From Desulfovibrio sp. X2 (GTDB lineage: Bacteria; Desulfobacterota; Desulfovibrionia; Desulfovibrionales; Desulfovibrionaceae), in NCBI RefSeq assembly GCF_000422205.1, contig NZ_ATHV01000004.1, forward strand, positions 1 to 64,000: a stretch of DNA of 64,000 bases, given 5' to 3'. How positions within the stretch are numbered: the stretch's first letter is position 1; every line of letters starts with the position of its first letter. The position numbers and the translations under genes are program-made. Shown here piece after piece: positions 10,073 to 17,793 of this stretch. A model generated the notes under the pieces. That model was not told the DNA's origin and did no database searches. It saw only the letters and a list, made by a program, of their open reading frames with translations.

Positions 10073-10081
10073 GGCAGAGAT

Positions 10082-10167
10082 GCCTCCGGCGGGCAGGGAG
10101 GGGCTGTGCGCCCCCTCCCTGCACCCTCCCTGCACACGGGCGATGCCCTTGCCCCCCCTTCGCACAC
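10082..10167 (+). repeat. GCCTCCGGCGG two-hairpin 3'-end element, copy 2
   Basis: It begins GCCTCCGGCGG 10 bases after the preceding stop codon. It then forms a GCAGGGAGGGG/CCCCTCCCTGC hairpin, an ACCCTCCC spacer, and a weaker ACGGGC/GCCCTT hairpin before CCCCCCTTCGCACACG. The layout is the same as at 261, 32224 and 50785. The stretch from here to the next gene (10168-10342) is GC-rich with no other recognisable feature. Confidence 0.65.
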
Positions 10168-10342
10168 GAAACTCGGGATGCCGAACGCGCCGCTGACCGG
10201 GCGTGGCCGGGCGGGCATGGGCGGCCGGGCGTGGACGGCCGGTTGCGGCGTTCGGGAAGATTGTGTCGCCTCCGGGGCCCGAGGCGGGTATGCTGGGCGA
10301 TGGAAAACTCTTTCGCGGACAAGCCTGAAAAAGGAGGACGCC

Positions 10343-11320
10343 ATGAAGGCCATCGTCATGGATCGTTTCGGCCCGGCGGACGTGCTGCGGCTCGCGGACG
10401 TCGCGGAGCCTGAGTTGCGCGAAAACGACCTGCTCGTGCGCGTGCGCGCGGCGGGCGTCAACCGGGCGGACATCCTGCAGCGCCAGGGGATGTATGCCGA
10501 CCAGCCGCTTGCCGACTCGGAGCTGTTGGGGCTCGAGCTCGCGGGCGAGGTCGTGGCCGCGGGCGCGGCCGTCGCGGACTTCGCCCCCGGGCAGCGCGTC
10601 ATGGGCATCGTCGGGGGCGGGGCATACGCCGAGGTCGCGCGCATGGACGCGGGCATGGCCATGCCGGTCCCCCAAGGCATGGACTTCGCGCACGCGGCGG
10701 CCATCCCAGAGGTCTTCGTCACCGCGCACGAGGCGCTGTTCCACCTGGGCGGCCTGGAAGACGGCGGTACGGCGCTGATCCACGCCGCGGCGGGGGGCGT
10801 GGGCTCCGCCGCGGTCCAGCTGGCCCATGCCGCGGGCGCGCGCGTCTTCGCCACGGCCAGCCGCGCCAAGCTTCCGCGGGTCAGGGAGTTCGGCGCAAAC
10901 ACGGCCATCGACTACAGGTCCGAGGACTTCCGTGTGCGCGTGCTGGAGGAGACGGGCGGCAAGGGCGTGGACGTGGTCGTCGACTTCATCGGCGGCCCGA
11001 ACTTCGCGCCGAACGTCGAGGCCCTGGCCGAAGGCGGACGCCTGATCCAGGTGGGCCTGCTGGGCGGCGCCAAGGCGGAGATCGACCTCGCCAGGATCCT
11101 CCGGAAGCGTCTGCGCATCATCGGCACGGTCATGAAGTCGCGCCCCCAGGAGGCCAAGCGCGCCATGGTCCGGCGCTTCGCCCGGCGCTGGCTCCCCCGC
11201 TTCGCGGACAATACCCTCCGCCCGGTCGTGGACCGCACCTTCCCCTTCGAGCAGGCCGCCGCGGCCCAGGACTACATGGAGTCCGGCGCCAATGTGGGCA
11301 AGATCGTCCTGACGACGTAG
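10343..11320 (+). CDS. NAD(P)H:quinone oxidoreductase, zinc-free MDR family
   Basis: Protein of 325 aa from an ATG preceded by AAGGAGG. It has the GroES-like N-terminal half (RVRAAGVNRADILQRQGMY) and a Rossmann half with AAAGGVGSAAVQLAHAAGARV near residues 152-172. The zinc-binding cysteines of alcohol dehydrogenases are absent, which fits quinone oxidoreductases of the PIG3/QOR type that reduce quinones or enals with NADPH. A KSRPQEAKRAMVRRF segment near the C terminus is typical of the PIG3 group. Likely monocistronic. A palindromic element lies downstream in the convergent gap. Confidence 0.9.
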   Translation: MKAIVMDRFGPADVLRLADVAEPELRENDLLVRVRAAGVNRADILQRQGMYADQPLADSELLGLELAGEVVAAGAAVADFAPGQRVMGIVGGGAYAEVARMDAGMAMPVPQGMDFAHAAAIPEVFVTAHEALFHLGGLEDGGTALIHAAAGGVGSAAVQLAHAAGARVFATASRAKLPRVREFGANTAIDYRSEDFRVRVLEETGGKGVDVVVDFIGGPNFAPNVEALAEGGRLIQVGLLGGAKAEIDLARILRKRLRIIGTVMKSRPQEAKRAMVRRFARRWLPRFADNTLRPVVDRTFPFEQAAAAQDYMESGANVGKIVLTT

Positions 11321-11346
11321 AGCCGGGTCACGGCAAGCTCCACTTC

Positions 11347-11471
11347 CAGGGCGCTCAAAAAGCGTCGGATGCAAGGAGCAGAAAAAAGCTCGGGCCCTCG
11401 CGCATGTTGAAATACGCGAGGGCCCGAATCTTTCGCGGCGGCGCTGCGGATGGTGCGTTTACAGCGCCCTG
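11347..11471. repeat. MITE-like 125-bp palindromic element, solitary copy
   Basis: The 125 bases start CAGGGCGCTC and end AGCGCCCTG, forming terminal inverted repeats. Internal arms (CGGGCCCTCGCG... and ...CGCGAGGGCCCG) pair into a long hairpin. It shares its ends, the GGATGCAAGGAGCA segment and the TTTCGCGGCGGCG segment with three tandem copies at 32424-32799. It lies between convergent genes (stops at 11320 and 11503), so it may also act as a bidirectional terminator. No transposase gene is present. Confidence 0.75.
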
Positions 11472-11502
11472 GCCGGGAGTGTCGGAGAATCCTTACGACT
11501 TG

Positions 11503-12258
11503 TTAAGAATCCCGACGCTCCACCGCGCGGGCGCGACGGCGGGCGACGACCGTGCCGAGCACGCCCGCCCCCATCAGGAGCATGGTGCAGGGCTCGGGAG
11601 TGGGCGTGGGCGGATCGTAGCCCGTGACCCGGGTCTCGCACAGGGACGTGCCGTACTGGAAGGCCACGCTGTCCGCGAGGTCGTCCAGGCTGAAGCCGTC
11701 GGAGGCGTGGAAGGTGAAGATGACCGAGTCGTCGATCAGCGGCCCCTGCTTGCTGAGCCCCTTCTTGTTCTTCGCGCCGGGGTTGGTGAAACCGGCGCTG
11801 AGCAGCCCGTAGTCGGCGCCCCCGAGCTTGTGGTGATGGCTCGAGAAGTTGCTGTGGCCGAGGCCGGAGAGCGCCCCGGAGGCGCTGATGAAGCTGTTGT
11901 AGTCCGCGATCAGGTCGAGCGTGCTCTGCTTGAAGCCCCAGCCGTCGCCCACGTCGCTCAGGGAGCCGTAATAGACGGTCGATCCGGCCAGCGCGGCGGA
12001 CACCGGGGTCAGCGTGTACCCGCCGTCCACGTCGAAGAAGAGCCCGGTCAGCACGGCGCTCGGCGAGGTCGTGTCGGCCGTGGACGTGTTGGCCAGCGTG
12101 ACGGTCAGGGAATTGCCCGTCAGGCTGAACAGCGCGGAGGCGGAATACGCACCCGAGGAGCCGGTGTAATAGAGCGTCGAAGCCTGGGCAGCCACGGCCG
12201 ACGCCGCGGCGAGGACGATCATGCCGAGAATGAACAGGGATTTGGCGATGCGGTTCAT
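11503..12258 (-). CDS. PEP-CTERM sorting-domain protein
   Basis: Protein of 251 aa with a Sec signal peptide (MNRIAKSLFILGMIVLAAASAVAA) and a C-terminal PEP-CTERM tail: TPTPEPCTM, a short hydrophobic helix, then a basic end (ARRRARAVERR). Such proteins are cut and anchored or exported by an exosortase. The body is Ser/Thr/Gly-rich with SHHHKLGG in the middle and resembles no named domain I recognise. The ATG at 12258 follows AAAGGAAA; an earlier in-frame ATG at 12291 would put charged residues before the signal. No exosortase gene lies in the window. The 200 bases upstream are AT-rich and probably hold its promoter. Confidence 0.85.
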   Translation of the reverse strand: MNRIAKSLFILGMIVLAAASAVAAQASTLYYTGSSGAYSASALFSLTGNSLTVTLANTSTADTTSPSAVLTGLFFDVDGGYTLTPVSAALAGSTVYYGSLSDVGDGWGFKQSTLDLIADYNSFISASGALSGLGHSNFSSHHHKLGGADYGLLSAGFTNPGAKNKKGLSKQGPLIDDSVIFTFHASDGFSLDDLADSVAFQYGTSLCETRVTGYDPPTPTPEPCTMLLMGAGVLGTVVARRRARAVERRDS

Positions 12259-12476
12259 GCGGGTTTCCTTTGGTTCATCGACCCCGGCCATCAGGAGCCC
12301 CCTCGGCCCCAGCCGGCCCGATTGCCGTTCGCCAAGCGAAGCAAGAACTGGTCCAAGTATTTTGTCCTTTCATTTAAAGTTCTTATACAAATATTTTCAT
12401 CCCAGAGTGTAAGATTTACCGACCGAACCGCGAAAAGTCCTCTTCGCCTTTCACCCCGCCATCCGCCGTCTTCCCC

Positions 12477-13169
12477 CTAGTTCTTCTCTCCCCTCCCCTT
12501 TCCCCGCAGCCAGCGCGAAAGGTCCGGCACGAGCCGGGGCGTGCGGGCGCAGTAGGCGTCGTATTCGCTGCCGAACTGCGCGCGCAGAAGCTTCTCTTCC
12601 GAGCGCATGCGGGCCTGGAGCAGCGGCAGGAAGCAGGCAGCGACCAGCACGCCGGGAAGCGAGCGGAAGGCCAGGGCCCAGCCCAGGGCGTTCACGAGCA
12701 CGCCGAGGTAGCTGGGGTTGCGCACCACGCCGTATATGCCGTCCGTGACCAACCTGTGCCCCGGCTGGATGGCCACCAGGGCGCTGAAGCGGTTGCCGAG
12801 CACGAAGACCGGCCAGAGCCTGAGCGCCCCGCCGAGGGTGTAGAGGATGACGCCGAGCCAGCGCACCGCGTCGCCGTCGATTGTCAGGAAGCCCAGCCTG
12901 TCCGTGTAGGCCGGGAGCCAGGCGAGCAGCAGCCCGAGCAGCGAGAAGACCGCGATGACCCAGCGGTTGGAGCGGTCCTCGCGCACGCCGGGGCTCAGGG
13001 TGCCGCCGCTGAAGAGCGACGCGCCCGTGAGGGCGAGCGTGACCGCGGCCAGGGCGAGTCGCGCCGGATCGGCGAAGAAGGCGGCGACCCCGCCCCAGCC
13101 GAGCACGGCCAGCCCGAGATAGAGGAGGACCGAGGCGACGGCGAGGAGGGCGAACCGTGGGGAGATCAT
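12477..13169 (-). CDS. Membrane methyltransferase, isoprenylcysteine carboxyl methyltransferase-like
   Basis: Protein of 230 aa with about five hydrophobic segments. The C-terminal third carries the ICMT/PEMT pattern GHRLVTDGIYGVVRNPSYLG and then EEKLLRAQFGSEYDAYCARTPRLVPDL, which bind S-adenosylmethionine at the membrane surface. Bacterial members methylate unknown lipids or small molecules, so the substrate is open. It is upstream of the PEP-CTERM gene on the same strand, separated by about 220 AT-rich bases, and is probably a separate unit. Confidence 0.85.
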   Translation of the reverse strand: MISPRFALLAVASVLLYLGLAVLGWGGVAAFFADPARLALAAVTLALTGASLFSGGTLSPGVREDRSNRWVIAVFSLLGLLLAWLPAYTDRLGFLTIDGDAVRWLGVILYTLGGALRLWPVFVLGNRFSALVAIQPGHRLVTDGIYGVVRNPSYLGVLVNALGWALAFRSLPGVLVAACFLPLLQARMRSEEKLLRAQFGSEYDAYCARTPRLVPDLSRWLRGKGRGEKN

Positions 13170-13270
13170 GCCCCTCCCTTACCCGATCCGGCGGATCGCC
13201 GCCACGAAAACGAGGCCCCGGCCGTCCCTTTCGGGCGGCCGGGGCCGGGCGGACGCTGCGCGGGGCAGCG

Positions 13271-14935
13271 CTAGAATTTCTGGAAACCGGCGTCCAGGTC
13301 CTCGGAGGCCATGTCCAGCTTGAGGGCCGGGGCCTTCTTCAGGGAAGCGGACCGCCTGGCCGGGGTCTTCGCCGCGGCGAGCGAAGCCGCGGCCGCGCGC
13401 GGCCGCGGGGCGCCTCCGTGGCTGTTCAGGCGGAAGAAGTTGACCGTGGACAGAAGCTGCTCCGACTGGCTGGACAGCTCTTCCGTGGTCGAGGCCATCT
13501 CCTCGGCGGCCGAGGCGTTCTGCTGGATGACCTGGTCGAGCTGCTGGATGGCCTTGTTGATCTGGTCCGCGCCCGCGTCCTGCTCCTTGGAGGCGGCGGC
13601 GATGTCCTGCACGAGGTCGGCCGTCTTCTTGATGTCCGGGACGATGGCGGTGAACATCCGCCCGGCGCTCTCGGCCACGGCGACGGACTCCGAGGAGAGC
13701 GTGGATATCTCGGCCGCGGCCATGCCGCTGCGCTCGGCGAGCTTGCGCACCTCGGCCGCGACCACGGCGAAGCCCTTGCCGTGCTCCCCGGCCCGGGCCG
13801 CCTCGATGGCCGCGTTCAGCGCCAGGAGGTTGGTCTGCCGGGCGATCTCCTCGATGATGGTGATCTTCGACGCGATCTCCTTCATGGCCTGCACGGTCTG
13901 CGCCACCGCCCGGCCGCCTTCCTCGGTGCTGGCGGCGGACTTGACGGCCATCCGCTCGGTCTGATCGGAATTCTCGGCATTGTGTTGGATGTTGGAGGCC
14001 ATCTGCTCCATGGACGAGGAGACCTCCTCCACGCTCGAGGCCTGCTCCGTGGCCCCCTGGGAGAGGGTCTCGGCCGTGGCGGCGAGCTCCTCCGACCCGG
14101 AAGCCACGTTCTCGGCGCCTGCCTTGACCTCGGACACGATCTCCCGGAGCTTGTGGACCATGCCGTTCAGAGCAGCGGCGAGCTGCCCCACCTCGTCCTT
14201 GCGGTCTATCTGAATGATCTGGTCGAGATCCCCCTGGGCCAGGCTCTTGGCGAATTCGACGCCGCGCAGCAGAGGGGCGCTGATGGCCCGGGAGATGACG
14301 AACCCGAGGAGGATGCCGAAGGCCGCGCTGACGCAGGCGACAACGAGGAGCAGGAAGCGGTTGGATTCGTAGATGCGCGTCGTCTCGACCGAGTAGTCCT
14401 TGGCGTTGGACTCCTTGACGCGGGTCAGGTCGGTCATGGCCGCGTCGACCTTGTCCAGCTTCTCGCGCCCCGTGGTCATGGAGAGGTCGACGGAATCGCG
14501 CTTGTCCTGGAGCTCGTCGGCTTGCGCCATGGAGAGGATATGGTCCAGGACCGGCTTGTAGTCGGCGATGTACCTGTCCAACTCGCCCAGAAGCTGCTTG
14601 GACCTTTCGGAATAGAAGAGCGGCCGGGCCCGGGCCAGGTAATCGAGATACGCCTTGCCGTACTTCCCGACGTCCTGCCTGTACCTGTCCCTGTCCTCCG
14701 CGCTGGAGGAGAGCAGCATGTTCTTCAGCGCCCTGTCCCTGTATATGAGGTTGATGTTGGCCTCCTTGACGTAGGAGATGCCGAGGAGTTCCTTGTTGTA
14801 GATGTCGTCCGCCATGGAGTTGATGTCGGACATCTTCTGGATGCCGAGGAAGGCCACCACGAGCATGGCCGCCGTCAGCAGCAGAAACGCGAAGAGGATC
14901 TTTGAAGACGTCTTGAGATCATAGAACCATTTCAT
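13271..14935 (-). CDS. Methyl-accepting chemotaxis protein
   Basis: Protein of 554 aa with one transmembrane helix at the N terminus, a four-helix-bundle-type periplasmic sensor (about 35-185), a second helix near 190-210, a HAMP domain, and the cytoplasmic signalling domain. The hairpin tip [31 protein letters not shown] that contacts CheA/CheW is intact. The chosen ATG ([12 protein letters not shown]) follows AAGGA; an upstream in-frame ATG adds 17 residues without a better site. The ligand is unknown. The C-terminal tail is Ala/Lys-rich with no CheR-binding pentapeptide I can see. Expressed alone. Confidence 0.95.
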   Translation of the reverse strand: MKWFYDLKTSSKILFAFLLLTAAMLVVAFLGIQKMSDINSMADDIYNKELLGISYVKEANINLIYRDRALKNMLLSSSAEDRDRYRQDVGKYGKAYLDYLARARPLFYSERSKQLLGELDRYIADYKPVLDHILSMAQADELQDKRDSVDLSMTTGREKLDKVDAAMTDLTRVKESNAKDYSVETTRIYESNRFLLLVVACVSAAFGILLGFVISRAISAPLLRGVEFAKSLAQGDLDQIIQIDRKDEVGQLAAALNGMVHKLREIVSEVKAGAENVASGSEELAATAETLSQGATEQASSVEEVSSSMEQMASNIQHNAENSDQTERMAVKSAASTEEGGRAVAQTVQAMKEIASKITIIEEIARQTNLLALNAAIEAARAGEHGKGFAVVAAEVRKLAERSGMAAAEISTLSSESVAVAESAGRMFTAIVPDIKKTADLVQDIAAASKEQDAGADQINKAIQQLDQVIQQNASAAEEMASTTEELSSQSEQLLSTVNFFRLNSHGGAPRPRAAAASLAAAKTPARRSASLKKAPALKLDMASEDLDAGFQKF

Positions 14936-15390
14936 GGTTGTCCTTCCCCCGGAATGTTTGTTGATCGGGGCCCGAGACTTTCCCAAAACGCCTGTCGGTG
15001 GAATTATTTTTCGCGCGAAAATATTCTTTTATCATTGTATCTTACATATAAAAATAATGCTCGGAATCCAAAAGGGGAGCAGGAGTAGGGATTCCGATCC
15101 GCTCTGCCGCGTCGAGGCGGGCGAGATCAGCACGCCGAACGCCGGGCCTCGCCCGGAGAAGGCCCGGGCGGAGGCCCTGGCGGAGGGCGCCCCCTCTTCC
15201 GGGACGACGCGCGCGGCCCGGTTCGGACGGGGGGGGAAGACGAGAGGAGACAAAGGGATCGCACGTCCCCTTTCCACTGCGCCGCGGTTTCCGGTCTGCA
15301 GGCCGGGCTCCGGGAGCGGCTTCGCGGAAGGGGACGGATCGCCTTCCGCCCGGCGACCCCGCGCCCCGTATTCTCTTTTTCTCCTCCCTC
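14936..15390. other. Intergenic region upstream of the chemoreceptor
   Basis: About 450 bases without a gene. Nearest the chemoreceptor is an AT-rich block (15001-15060) with a perfect 14-base palindrome TTTTCGCGCGAAAA at 15008-15021 and, on the minus strand, a possible -10 TACAAT. The rest (15070-15380) is GC-rich and carries nothing I can name. Confidence 0.5.
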
Positions 15391-15418
15391 TTGACATCAA
15401 AATGCGATGTGCTAGATA
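15391..15418 (+). promoter_or_regulatory. Sigma-70 promoter for tRNA-Gly
   Basis: A perfect -35 box TTGACA (15391-15396) and TAGATA (15413-15418) are 16 bases apart. The tRNA begins 14 bases after the -10 box, consistent with a very short 5' leader. Confidence 0.7.
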
Positions 15419-15431
15419 ACTGCGTTCCCGA

Positions 15432-15507
15432 GCGGGTGTAGCTCAGCTGGTAGAGTACAAGCTTCCCAAGCTTGGTGTCGCGGGTTCGATCCCCGTCGCC
15501 CGCTCCA
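15432..15507 (+). tRNA. tRNA-Gly (anticodon CCC)
   Basis: A 76-base cloverleaf: acceptor GCGGGTG pairs with CGCCCGC, D arm GCTCAGCTGGTAGAG, anticodon stem CAAGC/GCTTG with loop TTCCCAA (anticodon CCC, reading GGG), and T arm GCGGGTTCGATCCCCGT. The discriminator is T and the CCA end is encoded. It has its own promoter and terminator and stands directly before the rimP operon. Confidence 0.96.
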
Positions 15508-15556
15508 AATTCCGCTCCGGCCTCGGCCGGACCGGGCCTTCTGTTGGTGGCGCTGG

Positions 15557-15583
15557 AAGGTGGCTTTGGGCCACCTTTTTATT
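15557..15583 (+). terminator. Rho-independent terminator after tRNA-Gly
   Basis: AAGGTGGC and GCCACCTT form an 8-bp stem around TTTGG, followed by a T-rich tract TTTTATTT. It separates the tRNA transcript from the rimP operon. Confidence 0.85.
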
Positions 15584-15622
15584 TGGCGCCGCGGGTGGTC
15601 CGCTGGCAAGGACGGGCACACG

Positions 15623-16123
15623 ATGGACATGAATCTCGCACAGACCCTGGAAACCCTTTTCGCCCCCGTGATCGAAGGCCTCGGCCTCACGCTGTGGGGC
15701 ATCGAGACCGTCGGCGGCGATGGACAGCTGGTCGTGCGCGTGTTCATCGAGCGCGAGGGCGGCGTGGACGTGGACGACTGCGCCAAGACGAGCCGCCACC
15801 TGAGCCTGCTCCTGGACGTGGAGGATCCCGTCCCCGGACGCTACAGGCTCGAGGTCTCCTCGCCCGGACTGGAGCGCCCGTTCTTCAGGCTCGACCAGGT
15901 CAGGCCCCACGTGGGCGGCACGGTGGAGGTGAAGCTCCACACGCCGACGTCCGCGGATCCGGCCCGGCGCAACTACAAGGGCGTGCTGCTGGCCGTGACC
16001 GACGACTCCCTGAAGGTCGAGGTGGACGGCGAGGACTACGTCCTGCCCTGGGCGAACGTGTCCAAATGCCGCCTGCGCGTCACCGACTGGGACGCGGTGA
16101 AGAAAGGCAAGCAACCTCGGTAG
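15623..16123 (+). CDS. rimP: Ribosome maturation factor RimP
   Basis: Protein of 166 aa. RimP assists assembly of the 30S subunit. The N-terminal domain has the pattern LTLWGIETVGG...VRVFIEREGGVDVDDCAKTSRHL and the central signature YRLEVSSPGLERPFF, then a C-terminal SH3-like domain. I chose the ATG giving MDMNLAQ (AAGGA upstream); an earlier start at 15560 falls inside the tRNA terminator. It leads the conserved operon rimP-nusA-ylxR-infB. Confidence 0.95.
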   Translation: MDMNLAQTLETLFAPVIEGLGLTLWGIETVGGDGQLVVRVFIEREGGVDVDDCAKTSRHLSLLLDVEDPVPGRYRLEVSSPGLERPFFRLDQVRPHVGGTVEVKLHTPTSADPARRNYKGVLLAVTDDSLKVEVDGEDYVLPWANVSKCRLRVTDWDAVKKGKQPR

Positions 16124-16166
16124 ATTTTCACTCGGCATCAGAGATTTTGATTTCCCCGGAGGGGTC

Positions 16167-17570
16167 ATGAGCACGGAACTGAAAAAGGCCATCGACCAGA
16201 TCAGCAAGGACCGCGGAATCGACCGCGAGCTGCTCGTGGACACGCTGGAAGAGGCGGTGCGTTCGTCCGTCATCCGCAAGTACGGCGAGACCATCGACGT
16301 CGAGGTGACGTTCAACGACGACACCGGCGAGATGGAAGTCTTCCAGTTCAAGGTCGTGGTCGACGAGGTCGAGGACCCGCTGTCCGAGATATCCCTCGAG
16401 GAAGCCAAGCTGCACGACCCGAACGTGGAGCTGGACGACGACCTGGGCTTTCGGCTCGACGTCATGGACCTGGGCCGCATCGCCGCCCAGAGCGCCAAGC
16501 AGGTCATCATCCAGCGCATGCGCGACGCCGAGCAGGAGATCATCTACGAGGAATACAAGGACCGCGTGGGCGAGATCGTCTCCGGCATCATCCAGCGCCG
16601 CGACCGCACCGGCTGGATCATCAACCTCGGCCGCACCGAGGCGCTCCTTCCCAAGGAGGAGCAGATCCCGAAAGAGCGCTACAAGCGCGGCGACCGCGTG
16701 CAGGGCTTCATCATCAATGTTCTGAAGGAAGGCCGCGGCCCGCAGGTCGTGATCTCCCGTTCGCACCCGGACTACATGACCGCCCTCTTCCGCCGCGAGG
16801 TGCCCGAGGTGGCCGACAGCACGGTGCGCATCATGGGCGTGGCCCGCGATCCGGGCAGCCGCGCCAAGGTTGCCGTCACCTCCCGCGACCGCGACGTGGA
16901 TCCGGTGGGAGCGTGCGTGGGCATCCGCGGCAGCCGCATCCAGGCCGTGGTCCAGGAGTTCCGCGGCGAGCGCATCGACATCGTGGTCTGGCGGCCCGAC
17001 ATCGCCGACTACGCGCGCAACGCCCTTTCCCCGGCGCTGATCACGCGCATCACCGTGGACGAGGACGACAAGCTCCTCGAGGTGGTGGTGCCCGACGACC
17101 AGCTGACCCTGGCCATCGGCCGCAAGGGCCAGAACGTGAAGCTGGCCTCCAAGCTGCTGGGCTGGAAGATCGACATCTTCACCGAGACCCGCTACGGCGA
17201 GCTGCACGCGGCCCGCGAGGTCCTGGAGCAGGTCGCCTCCGTGGCCGAGATGCCGGTCGAGCGCTTCCTGAACGCGGGCTTCGAGACGCTGGAATCGCTC
17301 GCCGAGGCCGAAGAGGAGACCCTGCTGGCCATCGAGGGCATGAGCGAGGAGAAGATCGGCCACATCATGGCCGCCGTCCGCCTGCTCATGCCGAGCAAGC
17401 CCGTCGAGGAGGAAGACGCCGAGGAGGCGGATGCGGACGAGGAAGCCGAGACGGTTTCCGAAGAGCCCGCTGCCGAGGCCGCTCCCGAGGAGCCGACCGA
17501 GGAGCCTGCCGAGGAGTCGACCGAGGAAGCCGCCGAGGAGCCTGCAAAGGACGATGGCGAGCAAGAGTAA
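16167..17570 (+). CDS. nusA: Transcription termination/antitermination factor NusA
   Basis: Protein of 467 aa with an N-terminal polymerase-binding domain, an S1 domain beginning near residue 134 (VGEIVSGIIQRRDRTG), two KH domains (VGACVGIRGSRIQAVVQEF; AIGRKGQNVKLASKL) and one helix-hairpin-helix segment near 370-410. The tail after residue 415 is almost purely acidic and alanine-rich (EEDAEEADADEEAE...). NusA modulates pausing, termination and rRNA antitermination. The ATG follows GGAGG. The 3' end overlaps ylxR by 17 bases. Confidence 0.97.
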   Translation: MSTELKKAIDQISKDRGIDRELLVDTLEEAVRSSVIRKYGETIDVEVTFNDDTGEMEVFQFKVVVDEVEDPLSEISLEEAKLHDPNVELDDDLGFRLDVMDLGRIAAQSAKQVIIQRMRDAEQEIIYEEYKDRVGEIVSGIIQRRDRTGWIINLGRTEALLPKEEQIPKERYKRGDRVQGFIINVLKEGRGPQVVISRSHPDYMTALFRREVPEVADSTVRIMGVARDPGSRAKVAVTSRDRDVDPVGACVGIRGSRIQAVVQEFRGERIDIVVWRPDIADYARNALSPALITRITVDEDDKLLEVVVPDDQLTLAIGRKGQNVKLASKLLGWKIDIFTETRYGELHAAREVLEQVASVAEMPVERFLNAGFETLESLAEAEEETLLAIEGMSEEKIGHIMAAVRLLMPSKPVEEEDAEEADADEEAETVSEEPAAEAAPEEPTEEPAEESTEEAAEEPAKDDGEQE

Positions 17571-17793
17571 TCACGTGCCGCAGCGGACCTGCGTGGTCTG
17601 CCGCGGCCGTTTTGAAAAATGGAGCCTTATGCGCTACGTCTGCCCAGGCCGGCCGGACGAGCCGCTCGTTCCCGACCCGGAACAGCGGCTTCCCGGACGC
17701 GGCGTGTACTGCTGCGGACGCGAAGAGTGCCAAGCGCGGCTGCCAGCTGTGAAAGGGTGGCGGAAGAAATGCAAGGGGGTTTTTGATGGCTGA
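17554..17793 (+). CDS. ylxR: YlxR-family nucleic-acid-binding protein (DUF448)
   Basis: Protein of 79 aa with the family core: [21 protein letters not shown], then [13 protein letters not shown]. It sits in its usual place between nusA and infB. Structures of the family suggest RNA binding, and in some bacteria it is reported as a nucleoid-associated regulator. The start overlaps the end of nusA by 17 bases and the end overlaps infB by 8 bases, so translation is probably coupled. Confidence 0.92.
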   Translation: MASKSNHVPQRTCVVCRGRFEKWSLMRYVCPGRPDEPLVPDPEQRLPGRGVYCCGREECQARLPAVKGWRKKCKGVFDG

